A stretch of 64,000 nucleotides of DNA, taken from NCBI RefSeq assembly GCF_051020765.1, contig NC_134948.1:543501-607500 (forward strand), given 5' to 3'. Each line of letters opens with the position of its first letter. Positions within the stretch are counted from its first letter, which is position 1. A model generated the notes under the pieces. It was given only the letters and a program-made list of their open reading frames with translations, did not search any database and had not been told where the DNA came from. Below are positions 32,769 to 43,904 of this stretch, piece after piece. The translations under genes and the position numbers were made by a program. The stretch is from Lasioglossum baleicum (taxonomy: Eukaryota > Arthropoda > Insecta > Hymenoptera > Halictidae).

Positions 32769-34384
32769 TGTGACGTGGCAGATTTAGCCTACGTCACTCC
32801 GAACCTTAAGCGAAAGACCGGGTCACTGAAAAGCGGCATAATAACGAAACGATTATAACGAGCGCTCTCCCTGGGACATCCGAACGCCCAGAGAATAGAA
32901 TTATCGCATTTGAAAGTCGCGCCGCCGGGCGCGACAAGAGTTTTCAGAAACCACCGAAATCGGCGAGGAGCCCGATACCTGTCTCCGGCCGCCGATTGGC
33001 GGAAGGCCGCAAGCGGAGACGCTCGGAACACCAATCACAGGGCGCCGCTGGCGAGGAAGACGGCGAGGATTGGACCGAGCCCGGATCTGTCAACCCGGAG
33101 AAAGCGACGAGGCTGTTAAACATAAGGACGATCAGCAGTCCACCCTCGTCGACGTCTCATCCGGAAAATGCCATGAGAGCTACACCGGAACGGCTCGGAT
33201 CCATGGATGCCGACTAACCGCCTTATATCGGCCAGGCTTCGGAAAATAGAAAATACCGAAGGCCCGGGCCGACATGTCATCGAGTCGTCCCTGTGTCCAG
33301 AAACAACGTGATTGGCCCGAGCGTCGCCGAAGACGAGAGTGGGGGGAAAACTCGCTTCCGCGTTCCGAACCATCTCGAACTGGGCCACTGGGTCGAAGGA
33401 CTACAATTAGTAAAGACGTGCGAACCTTAGACCGCGATTCAAAAAGTATTTTGCGACTGCCGCCATTACAGCGATATTGGTAAGTGCCGGTCAGGCTTCA
33501 TTTCGATATAATTTTGTGACCAGTTCGTGTTGGTTCGGGGACGTTATTTGAGTTCGCGAAAGTTCGTATCGCGGTGTACCGCGTGTTTCCCCGCGTTTAC
33601 CGTTGACCAGGAGTCGCTCTCCTGAGAGGCTCGCGAGGCCGCGGATCGTGTGTCGCCGAATCCTCGTGCACGAGCTATTCGGGACCCACGATATTCGCTC
33701 GGTAATTCTTCGGGTTGCCCTCGGATTGTTCCTCGGGAGGATAATGCGCCGTATTCGTTTCGTATCGTTCACCGTTCGCACGTTTCGCCCAGTCTCGAAT
33801 TAGGAACGCGTACGTCACCGGAGCTCGGTCGAATTCGTGCCCTCGTGGCTTGTAAATTCACGCGAAGTCCTGTGACGACCGAGCTCGACGCGATAGAAGT
33901 TATTCCGCGCGATCGGCCGAACAGCCGCCGTCACTTTCGTGTTCGCGCCGGCAAATCCATTGACTACCGCTGGTAGCGGCCGGCGGATTGTATGACCATC
34001 TCGTTTTAATAAACGACTATACTTTGCCCGAGATCTACCGAGTAGCTTCATTTACCGTGAGAAAAGTTCTCGTCGCGGGGAATGCCCCGTTCCTTTCCTC
34101 ACGTGGTTCCCTGGACCCGTTCGCGGCCGTCACCGGCCTAAACGGTGTTCGCAGATTCGACGTCACTTTGAGAACCGATCGAATCGTTCGAGAGTTCGCG
34201 TGGTACGGTATCGTACCTGGCGCCCGTTCGCTTCGTGTACAATTTTGTCGTTCCGTTCGAATCTGCGAAGATCTTTTGTCTCGAGAGGACCACGTGTCGC
34301 GCGACCGAGCGTGGCCCGGTCGCAAGGCCATAATTTCTCGAAGGCGTTTACCTCTCTGTTCGCAGGGAAATAAACGCCGTGACA
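32769..34384 (+). repeat. Solo LTR, 1616 bp, related to Gypsy-4
   Basis: Starts TGTGACGTGGCAG and ends CGCCGTGACA, flanked by a 4-bp duplication GATA (32765-32768 and 34385-34388). It contains no coding sequence and interrupts the I-like RT. Its first 13 bases equal the sense start of the Gypsy-4 LTR, and the ends match in style, so it belongs to the same or a sister family. It is what remains after recombination between two LTRs. Orientation is opposite to that of Gypsy-4. Confidence 0.85.
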
Positions 34385-35610
34385 GATAATAAAAAAAATG
34401 AACTGTTTGAAGTGATCGACGGTCTACAGCAGGGAACTGTAACGGCTCCAGTATTATTCAACTTCTATAATGCAGACATCCCAAAACTATTCAATATTTT
34501 AGACTGGAATGATATAAAAGTACTCTTTTTCACAGACGATCTCATAGTGTACATAAAAGGAAAAAACGTATTTAAATTACAAGAAAAAATGCAAGAAATC
34601 TTCAACAAAATTAACGACTATTATATGACATGGAAACTAAAGATTAATCCCACAAAATGCGAAACAATTCTATTCAGACGGAAATTAACAAACCAATGTC
34701 AAACATTTCGAAAAACATATAAATTATTCAAAATAAAATCAAACAATACAAGTATTCCACACAAAGATATAGTTCGTTACTTAGGTGTACATCTAGATGA
34801 TCGTCTGATGTTAACTAAACGCGTAAAAATTCAATTAGAAAAAGCAAGAAACGCCTTCATGGCAAACAGTAGAATCTTCTTCTCAAACTACCTAAAAACC
34901 AAAATTAAAATATTATGTTATATGCTGCTAATAAGGCCTATCATCACATATGGATGCCCAATATGGTATAATATAAGCCCGCACCTAATGGAAAAAATAA
35001 GAGCATTCGAAAGAAAATGTCTTAGAGCATGTACATACATGTACAGGAGTAGCCATTCTTCCTAATGAGAACTTCCTAAAATATGAAAGTTGCAAAAACT
35101 TATATAACAAAGCAAACATCCCAAGAATAGACAACCACATAATAAAACTGATAAGAAACTACTTCGCCAAATCAAACAAAATAGATAGGAACAATCTGAT
35201 CATGACATCCCTATACCCACACGATGAATATTACACAAAAACACTCGAAACAGGCAATATTCCTCCCGAAGCGTTTCTCTTACTAGATAAAACAGGTAGA
35301 ATTACAGACAGTAACAACATACCAATAATATACCACCTAAATAGAAAATCAAACGACAAAAGAATAATGTACCCACCGAACATAAACAGTATGAACGCAA
35401 CACACAAAATTTTATACAACACGTCAATTCCAGATAGAGATATCAAAGATGGTTACACCAAAAATAAAAAAAGATATTGGTGGTTAAACAACTAATCTCA
35501 AAAACTGTTTAAATATAGGTAGGATTAATTAGTTTTATTAGTTTTATATTTTATTCTTTTTTATTGTTGCTATTCGTTTAGTTGTCTTGTTTTTTAGGCG
35601 TATAGATGTG

Positions 35611-35650
35611 AATAGTGTAAATAGTGTAAATAGTGTAAATAGTGTAAATA
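35611..35650 (+). repeat. 9-bp microsatellite in I-like 3' UTR
   Basis: Unit AATAGTGTA repeated about four times. Sequence from 35496 to 35610 and 35651 to 35960 is AT-rich 3' UTR ending in AATAAAAATCTTCAAAAAAAA. Confidence 0.85.
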
Positions 35651-35960
35651 GTTAACATAACCTTCTCGATACCCTGAAGATCAGAAAAACCAAACCGTTA
35701 CCTTTTTTTTCACTTTTTTTTGCGGAAACTACAACTAAGAAAAACAAAATTACAAATGTTAATTAGTATATAAGATATAGATAAAGACTAGTGAGACTGA
35801 TAGGTTAAGTTAATGTAAAGATATGGTTGTGAGCGTCACTAAGGGACCAGGGAATATGTATTTAAGACTAGAAAAACTCACGTAGCTTATTCTCTACCCT
35901 GATCAATGTAATAACCTTTGTATACATTGAACTTTTGAATAAAAATCTTCAAAAAAAATT

Positions 35961-36004
35961 GGGCTACCAAGCGGTAGACCGGGGTTCGAATCCCGTCGGG
36001 TAAG
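35961..36004 (+). other. tRNA-like fragment (B box) after the I-like tail
   Basis: GGGGTTCGAATCCCG contains a clear RNA polymerase III B box, but there is no full cloverleaf and no upstream half. It follows the poly-A tail directly, so it may be the interrupted target or a SINE fragment. Confidence 0.5.
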
Positions 36005-36070
36005 AAATGTTTTTCTCGGTTTTTTTCTCCGTTTAAAATCTCCGTTTAAATTTTAGCCTCTTCTTCGACT

Positions 36071-36128
36071 TTCGTTACATCGCTTCGTTACATCGCTTCG
36101 TTACATCGTTCCGTTACATCGTTCCGTA
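36071..36128. repeat. 13-bp minisatellite
   Basis: Unit TTCGTTACATCGC and close variants, about 4.5 copies, immediately before the R1-2 remnant. Confidence 0.85.
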
Positions 36129-36130
36129 AC

Positions 36131-36376
36131 ACCACTACCGTAACAAAAGAAAATCGTTACCCTCAGCAAAGAAGTTTCACTTCAAAAGAGACCTGTGGCC
36201 ACTGTGGAACCGCTGGACACTCCTTCAAGGACTGCCCCAGCAAGACCACCCCTGAAGTCTGCAGCAACTGCAAGAGATACGGAAGAGACCACCACCACTC
36301 CGTGAAGAGTAACGAATGTCCCGCATACAAAGCTGCGATCAACCAGGTCCTCTCTAGAACTGACTATGGCCAATAA
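36131..36376 (+). pseudogene. R1-2 ORF1, C-terminal zinc-knuckle part
   Basis: Open frame ending at TAA 36374-36376 with the CCHC knuckle CGHCGTAGHSFKDC, then CSNCKRYGRDHHHSVKSNEC, the pattern of R1 Gag nucleocapsids. The 5' part is missing. ORF2 starts at ATG 36366 inside it (11-base overlap), as in other R1 elements. Confidence 0.8.
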
Positions 36377-38607
36377 TATTACCATAAACGGCCGGGAGTT
36401 AAAAATCGCGCAACATAACATGCGGGGGTCGCACAATATGTCTCACTGGAGATGCGGAGAGTGATGAACGAGGAGGATATTGACATCTTGCTAATGCAGG
36501 AACCCTACAATGTTAGAGGTCGACTTCTGGGACTCAGGGGCTGTCTCACTGTCACCGGGGGGAAACCACAGTCTCACGTGATGGCGGCAATAGCCTTACG
36601 TAACCCAAGGCTCAACGTTCTGAAGCTCGCTCGCCTGTCCAACGAGTACTGCACATGTGTTGAGATCTCGGGCACTGCTGGAAGGATATACCTGGCCAGC
36701 ATCTACTTTAGGTTGACATCGATCGCTATCTCAGTCTGATACACGACATCTGCCACGAACTGCGTGGCCAGAGGTTGATCATAGCGGCTGACATGAACGG
36801 TAAATCTCCCATGTGGCACAGCGGGATTCTGGACGGTCTGGGCGTGATGCTGGAGGAGACGATAGCGTCAGAGAACCTGGTGGTGCTCAACAGCCCGGGC
36901 AACCCCCCCCCCCCACCTTCCGAAACCACTGCGGAGAATCGAACATCGACGTCACAGTGGCCACGGAGGCGGTGGCCGGACTCATCCGCGACTGGGCTGT
37001 GCATGAGGGATGGACGACGAGCGACCACAACCCTATCTCTTTCTGCGTCGGATTCCCAGATCGAGCGGGGGCCACCGGAGCCCGAGAGTCAGCGCTGCAC
37101 CAACGCTACCGAACGACCGACGTGGACTGGCCGAGATTCCAGGGTGTCCTCCAGCAGATTAGGGGGCAGATTGCGGGATTTTGGTACGAGGAGCAGGGAC
37201 GAGGTGGAGGTGGCGGCGGCCCTAATTCAGGACTGCATCGCGTCCGCCTGCGACGCTGTCCTGCAGCGGAAGCAGCGACACGATAGATCTGTCCCATGGT
37301 GGACGAGAGATCTCACGGCCCTGAAGAAGAAAACCTACAAGACCAGGAAGGCCTTCCAGGTTGAGACAGACCCTGCGCGAAGGATCGCCCGGAGGAATGA
37401 ATACCTCCTGATTAGACGCAGGTACACGGCTGAGATCCACCGAGCCAAGACGACCGACTGGCAGAGATTCGTGACCAACGAGGGCAATGAAAATCCGTGG
37501 GGGCTGGTGTACAGGGCGTGTATGAGGAAGTGCAGCCCGGAAATGGCGCTGTCTACGGGATGCGGAGGCGCGGACCGCCCGATCACGTGGGAGGACTCCG
37601 CCCTGGAGCTCCTGAACGCCCATATCCCGGATGACACCCCTGACAGCACAGAGGAGCAGATTGAGAGGAGAAGCTCTCGCCTCGCGCCGCCTCCGACGGC
37701 GCCGGATGTCTCGAGGTTCACCGACGCCGAGATCCGGGAGGCCGTCGCCTCCCTCCGGAACGGCAAGGCCCCGGGTCCCGATCTCATCGAGGTTATCGTG
37801 TACAAGGCCTCATACGGCGTCCTTCGTACCGAGATCTTGAAGTTGTTCAACACCTGTCTGGAGTTCGGATGCTTCCCCGCGGTCTGGAAGGTTGGCTCAG
37901 TGCGCGCGTTGCTTAAGGGCACGGACAGGGATGAGGCGCTCGCGAAATCCTACCGCCCAATATACCTCCTGTTAGTGATCGGGAAGTCTCTCGAGAGACT
38001 CATGGTCGGAAGGCTTGAGGGGACTTTCATGATGCCACAGTATGCAGCACAACGGCAGTTCGGGTTCCGTAGGGGCAGGTCAACAGTGGACGCGATCGTT
38101 GAGATGCGAAGGTGTGTTGAGACCTCCGATCGGAAGTATGTACTTGCGATCATGTTCGACATTGCTGGCGCTTTCGATAACGTCTGGTGGCCAAGCATTA
38201 TGCATTACCTCAGGGAGAGTAACTGTCCCGGGAACTTGTACTCCCTGGTATCCGACTACCTGTCTGATAGACGAGTCATACTCGTTGGTAGGAACGGAAA
38301 CGTGAAGAAGGGCGTAACGAGAGGGTGCCCGCAGGGCTCCGTGGCGGCTCCCCCTTTCTGGAACCTGGTGTTCGACGACCTCCTGACGACCTTGGAGAGG
38401 GATGGACACGAGGTATTCGCGTATCCTGATGATCTCTCGCTGCTCATCGCCGGTAACACCAGAGCCGAGATTGAGGGGAAAGCGCGCGCGGCGATCGCAA
38501 CGATTGAGGGTTGGTGTTCTCGGGAGAAGCTGTCTCTGGCCGGAGAGAAGACCGAGATGATCATGCCCTAGTAGCACAAAATATTGTATACATATTCATA
38601 TAATATT

Positions 38608-39060
38608 AAAAAGAGATTCAATCTTTTTTTAATATTCAAATATACATACAATATTTATTTCATATCATGAAAAAAATATTTTTTTCTAAATATTCAGGAA
38701 ATATTTATTTCATATTATGAAAAAAATATTTTCTTCTAAATATTCAGGAAATATTTATTTCATATTATAAAAAGAATATTTTTTTCTATATATTAAATGA
38801 ATCTTTATTTCATATTACAAGAAAAATATTTGTTTTCAAGCATTAAATGAATCTGTATTTCATATTATGAAAAAAATATTTTTTTCTCATTATAAAATGA
38901 ATCTTTATTTAATATTGGAAATAGAATATTTTTTTCTAATATACAGATAATATTTATTTCATATCATGAAAAAATAGTTTTTCTTATTATAAAATGAATT
39001 TTTGTGTAATATTAGAAAGAGAATATATATATTTTTTAAATGTACAGGAAATATTTTATG
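38608..39060. repeat. 50-bp subterminal repeats, left end of the CMC element
   Basis: TATTTATTTCATATTATGA-like units recur every 50 bases (CATATTATG class at 38661, 38711, 38761, 38811, 38861, 38911, about 38960). Inverted copies lie at about 39455-39640, making an imperfect palindrome centred near 39300. Such arrays commonly bind transposase in large DNA transposons. Confidence 0.75.
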
Positions 39061-39197
39061 TTTATATCACGGAAAAATATTATTATTCCGGAATATGCTG
39101 GAAACATGCACACCTTTCATATTACAAAGCAAGTAGTGGTTTCAAATATAAAATAAATCGTCATTGAATATTGGACGTAAAATTTTTACTTCCAATT

Positions 39198-39402
39198 TAC
39201 TTTGAATTCGTGTGTGTCACTTAATCGACATACATTTATATTATAACATCATTAATTAACTATGAGTCTGTTGCTACAAACTTTTTAATCTTACAGTTCA
39301 ATCACATATTGTGTAAGACGTAATTAAATGCAACAACTTTGTCGCATTAATGTTCTTATAATATAAATGTATGTCGATTAAGTGACACACACGAATTCAA
39401 AT
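39198..39402. repeat. Inverted repeat / MITE-like hairpin
   Basis: Two ~45-bp arms (about 39198-39245 and 39356-39402) are perfectly inverted, beginning TTTGAATTCGTGTGTGTCAC. The ~110-bp loop has no coding capacity. It lies at the centre of the subterminal palindrome. The following 39641-40254 is AT-rich with TA tracts and no gene. Confidence 0.75.
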
Positions 39403-40254
39403 TAAATTAAAAGTAAACATTTTACTTCGCATCATATTTTAGAACAAATATTTTTCCATGATAAACATGAAATATTTCCTACATATTAAAAAAGAATATT
39501 CTATTTCTAACATTACATAAAGATTCCTTTTATAATGAGAAAAAATATATTTCATAATATTATAGATATTATCTGCAAATTAATAAAAATATATTTTTCG
39601 CGTAATATGAAATAAAGATTCATTTAATATTTAGAAAAGGGATCGGGAAATAGGGATCGATCCGTATAGCTTCTCTGGAACCTACTCGGGATCTTTCTCG
39701 GCTTTGTCTAAACAGAGTCTGGAGATTAGACTCGCGGCGCCAGAAAATATAAACATTTGACTCGAAGTATTTGGCAGGGGCCCTGGCCCTGTTGCAGCGG
39801 AAATGCATTCATTCATTGGGAAGCTAGCATTCCGATTGAATGGTTGACTGCAGTGCGCGAGCTATAGAAGTGTTTGACAGAAAAACGTAGTTTTCAAATA
39901 TAAGTATTATATATTATATTATATAATATATTATGTATATAATATATATAGTAAATATATTATAGTATAGTAAATATATTATAGTATATAATATATTATA
40001 GTTTGGGTAATAACAAACGAAACGGCCATACGTGTTCTCGACTCCTGCATTTCATCGTTTGCAGAAAAGGTAAGTACATTTATGTGTTATGTGTAATAAA
40101 TAAATATCTATATATATATATATTTTTATATTTTTTTAATAATTTTTAAATACATGTATATATATTTTTTTATTTTCTGAAGACTTTCAATTAAAATTTT
40201 CAAGAATAGTTCTTCATATACCATATTTTAGTTTGCAGTTACACAAATTTCATA

Positions 40255-42206
40255 ATGGCCGAGAAACGACGTTACAAAAAATATAAATTTATAAAAAAAC
40301 AACAGATAGCTTTCAATCAGAATCAGAGTCTCGACACAGTATATGAAGAATCAAATAGAATAATCATGCCAACTACTAGTTCACAAACAACTAATGATCT
40401 CGCTATATCCAATCAGAATCAACTATTTGGTCTTCAAATGTCAAATGATAGGAATGACATAAATTACAGTACAGATGATAAAAAAAATGCAGTGCTATTA
40501 AAAATTTGAAGTTAATTACTTTTTTAAAAAAATGGTCTGTAGGAAATAAAATTAATCATACTCAACTAAGTAATTTATTAAAGGGTTTAAAGGACATTTT
40601 TCCAGAATACAAAATTCCATGCGATTTCCGCACTCTCTTGAAAACTAAACGATCATCAAATATTGTGTCCGTTTTAAGCAAAAAGGGAAATTTAGCGCAA
40701 TATACATATTTTGGTATAAAAGCGAATCTATTAAACTTGTTGCAAGCTGAAATTGGTATATTTCTTGAAATCAAAGAAACTTTAACAATTCGTTTAATTT
40801 TTAATATCGATGGTGTTCCAGTTTCACCGAATTCGAGCAACCAGTTTTGGCTCATTTTATGCAAACTGGTATTAAACAATTATATCGTGTCTCCTTTTCC
40901 AATAGCTTTATATTATGGTGATGCAAAACCAAATTCCTTAGCTGACTATTTAAATGATTTCACGAATGAATTAAATGATATTTTAGAACATGGATTATTT
41001 TATAATAATATTAATTTTAAAGTATCTATTATATGCTTTATATGTGATGCACCTGCGAGAGCATTTTTAAAAAATATTAAATTTCATACGGGTTATAATA
41101 GTTGCGAAAGATGCACAGAAACGGGTAAATACTATAAAAAAAGAATTATTTATGAAAACCATAACGCCAGTGCTCGGACACATGAAGATTTTAAAAATTT
41201 TCGCGACATCGATCACCATACAAACACCCTTATTAAATATAAGCACATTAAATATAATAGAACATTTTTCTTTAGATTATATGCATTTATGCTGTTTAGG
41301 TGTTATGAAGAAATTACGTCTTCATTGGTGTAAAGTAGAGCCCAGATTACAGCAAAGGAATAAATTATCAAAAAGAATGATTTCTGCAGCAAAATATTTA
41401 CCGAGTGAATTTAACCGTAAATCACGATCTATATCAGAATTGCCTAGATATAAAGCTACGGAGTTTCGTTTATTTCTCTTGTATTTAGGACCCATTCTTT
41501 TAAAGGGAATTCTTCCAAATGCCTTCTATAACCACTTTTTATTACTACATGCAGCTATAAGATTCTGTTGCACAATAAATTACGTTTAGATGTAGAGTGG
41601 CTAAACAAAGCTCGACAAATGCTAATCCAATTTGTCAGTGATTCTACTGTTTTGTATGGCAGAGAATTTAGTGTATATAATGTACACAATTTAGTGCACA
41701 TTACAGACGATGTCGAAAATTTAAAATATTCTTTGGACGAGCTAAGTTGTTTTCCTTTTGAAAACTACTTAGGGAAGCTAATAAGCATGTTACGCAGGTG
41801 GAATAAACCACTAGCACAAATAATTAAAAGGTTATCGGAAAATGGAGCACCTACAATTAAAGAAACCAGTCGAAAAATATGTGTAGAACATGATAAAAAG
41901 AAAATACAACTCCCTTATTTTAACATAAAAGCTTACGGACTTCGAGACTCTTACGTTTTTGTAAGGAATGATTATGTCCTACAGATCTTAGATATATCAA
42001 AAAATGAAATAGTTGGTAGATTATCTACAAACTTGAAAACTTTTTACAAATACCCTATCAAATCGAAATTAATAGGAATATTTAAATTTGATAATTTCAC
42101 AGATGTAATTTTTTCATGTGCTATAAATGAAATTACACATAAAGCATTTATATATAAATACCGATCATACTTTGTAGCATGTGAATTTCTTCATTTATCT
42201 GATTAA
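40255..42206 (+). pseudogene. CMC-like transposase, frameshifted
   Basis: ATG at 40255 (MAEKRRYKKYK) starts a basic N-terminus. Shifts near 40500, 41275 and 41575 break an otherwise continuous protein of about 650 residues. Landmarks: LIFNIDGVPVSPNSSNQFW (D), PIALYYGDAKP, ICDAPARAFLK (D), a Cys pair GYNSCERC, HFSLDYMHLCCLGVMKKL, and FPFENYLGKL (E). The pattern is that of a large DDE-type transposase family in insect genomes related at a distance to Tnp2. All breaks are near homopolymers or short runs, so assembly error is possible. Confidence 0.75.
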
Positions 42207-42263
42207 TTATTCATTGTTATTATTAGTATTAATTAGTATTAGTATTGATTACGTCTTTCTGTT

Positions 42264-43276
42264 ATGTCTAAAGTTTTGACTATGTCTTCAAAAAGAACTG
42301 CAATAAAAAAGCGAACTGTGATTCTGCACAATTCTGATTCCGATTCCGATTCTAAAAGCGATGAAATTCAGCAAACGCAAACAGTAGCACCAAGTAAGTA
42401 GAAAAAATGATGCTTATGTTAAATCTGATTGTAAACATAAAAGTATCATTCAATGAAATATATAATGGTAAATATAATACTATACATATATGTTAAATAA
42501 TAAACGTAACAATACGAACATTATATTTTATGTAATTGTACAGATAAAGATATGGATGATGCAACGTCGTTCACTAAAGCACAGTTGCGCTTATTAAATC
42601 ACCAATATATAGAATTAAAATATGAAATAAAACAAATTTTTAATAAATTGGAAGGAATTGAAAGGCTATTAAATAACATAGCAGTTAATGGAAACAACAC
42701 GTCTGAAAATGTCTTCGGTTGTGGCGGGGAATGGTTGGACCAATTGCCACTGAAATCTGTCGCTGAAGTTACCAATTTTGATACAATAATAGCAGAAAGT
42801 TCTGAAAAATTTAATTTACTGGTTTGTATTCACAGAAATAAAAAAAAATAAAATCATAGTGCTGTATTTTTACAATTCATTATTAGGACAATACCATTTT
42901 CTAATTTTTATCAAATAAATAATCGTAAATCTTCTTTCAGGTGCAATTACTGTATTTAGTCGGAGGCGATACGAATAACAAAATCATATATAACATGATG
43001 AACAAATTAATGTCAAACGAAGCGGCAACCTCTTATTCAGGGCAGGGAAGAAAAAAAAAATTACCTTTTATTAATTTAAAACTGTATGATGCTCTAACTG
43101 GTAAATATTATCTTATAACTTTTAAGTTTTGTTTAAAAAATATATAATATACAACTTACTCTACTTTTTATTTCACAGTAGCAACAAGAAGAAGACAGGC
43201 GTCTATTACAGACGTGGAAATAAAAACAATCGTATCTCTATTTTTAGCAACAGCTAAATCTAGGCTAAAAACTTAA
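42264..43276 (+). CDS. DUF4806-domain protein, four exons, within the CMC transposon
   Basis: Exons 42264-42393, 42544-42821, 42941-43100 and 43179-43276 join with GT...AG introns and keep one frame, ending TAA 43274-43276. The first exon is short, basic and acidic-serine rich (NSDSDSDSKSDE). The second has a coiled-coil-like stretch (YIELKYEIKQIFNKLEGIERL), then LPLKSVAEVTNFD. The third has LVGGDTNNK and GQGRKKKLPFINLKLYD, and the last RRRQASITDVEIK. This order is the DUF4806 signature, a domain seen in many insect transposon-linked proteins; its function is unknown. All four exons look intact, unlike the neighbouring transposase. Gene ends 11 bp before the BEL LTR. Confidence 0.75.
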
Positions 43277-43287
43277 CTTTTTAAAAT

Positions 43288-43819
43288 TGTTCAGGAATCA
43301 GAGCTGAACTTCGGAAGGTATCAGGGCGTCTCATCCAATCACTACGCGATTATGGGACTGCCATTGTATGAGACGCACCTGTTACCTCTCCCAAAAATCA
43401 GGCTACTAAAAGAGCCAATTAGCGCGTCGTATCATCGGCTCGCGACCGACTCCCTAATTGCGGAACGCGCTTTTCGCACTCTTCCATGCGCAACCGTCAT
43501 TGCGACAAGACCGCGACATACTCGATCTCGCTTTAGTGGATTGTTAATACCCGTTAACATAGTCCAAGTACGACGAAACTATTACCAACGGAGTTTTAAC
43601 TTCTCTTGTTACGCGTCGTGCTACCATTTAGTACGAGTAGTGCCTAAGTGCGTGTAATCTAGCAATAAACGTCCGTGCCACGTGTTCGTCGTGCGGCAAC
43701 CGAACAAGAACGAGGTGTTTCTCATTCACATCTCTCAGGCTACCGGCACCCGCCGCCTCGATTTTCAAACCTTCTTACAAGGTTGTCTCAGCAACCAGGG
43801 ATCACCCGATTCCTCAACA
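43288..43819 (+). repeat. BEL 5' LTR
   Basis: 532 bp, TGTTCAGGAATC...CCTCAACA. Promoter and polyadenylation signals are presumed; no canonical TATA box is obvious. Confidence 0.96.
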
Positions 43820-43838
43820 TTTTGGTCCTTCGAGCCGG
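43820..43838 (+). promoter_or_regulatory. BEL primer-binding site
   Basis: TTTTGGTCCTTCGAGCCGG directly after the 5' LTR; the TGG(T)CCTTCGAGCCGG form is typical of BEL/Pao elements. Confidence 0.85.
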
Positions 43839-43904
43839 ATTGGAGTCGAGGATCTACGTGCCGTTCCAGCCGCCATTGTACCGGCCAAGTACCACGTGCC
43901 AATA

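Larger units (their letters stand above)
25398..35495 (+). pseudogene. I-like ORF2: endonuclease and reverse transcriptase (three pieces)
   Basis: Piece 1 (25398-25753) has the endonuclease start (NYNLISANVNSIV) and, after a shift near 25490, PDFLLLNETKL. Piece 2 (31031-32768) continues the endonuclease (IIAGDLNAKHPNW; IMDSDHRAI) and the first RT blocks (NKKSAGPDKIPN). It carries a shift near 31240 and a small loss near 32505, then DEQFGFR and LIDLEKAFDTIW. Piece 3 (34389-35495) has GLQQGTV, FFTDDLIVYI (the usual ADD is TDD) and the C-terminal region, with a shift near 35055. Not functional. Confidence 0.8.
24916..35961 (+). mobile_element. I-like non-LTR retrotransposon, broken by three insertions
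   Basis: Plus-strand pieces 24916-25753, 31027-32768 and 34385-35961 join into one non-LTR element: end of ORF1, endonuclease, reverse transcriptase and 3' UTR. It is cut at the left by Gypsy-3 and internally by Gypsy-2 and a solo LTR, each flanked by a short target duplication. It is very AT-rich compared with its neighbours. Style of the RT (GLQQGTV, WKLKINPTKCETILFR) fits the I group. Several frameshifts mean it is old. Confidence 0.8.
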
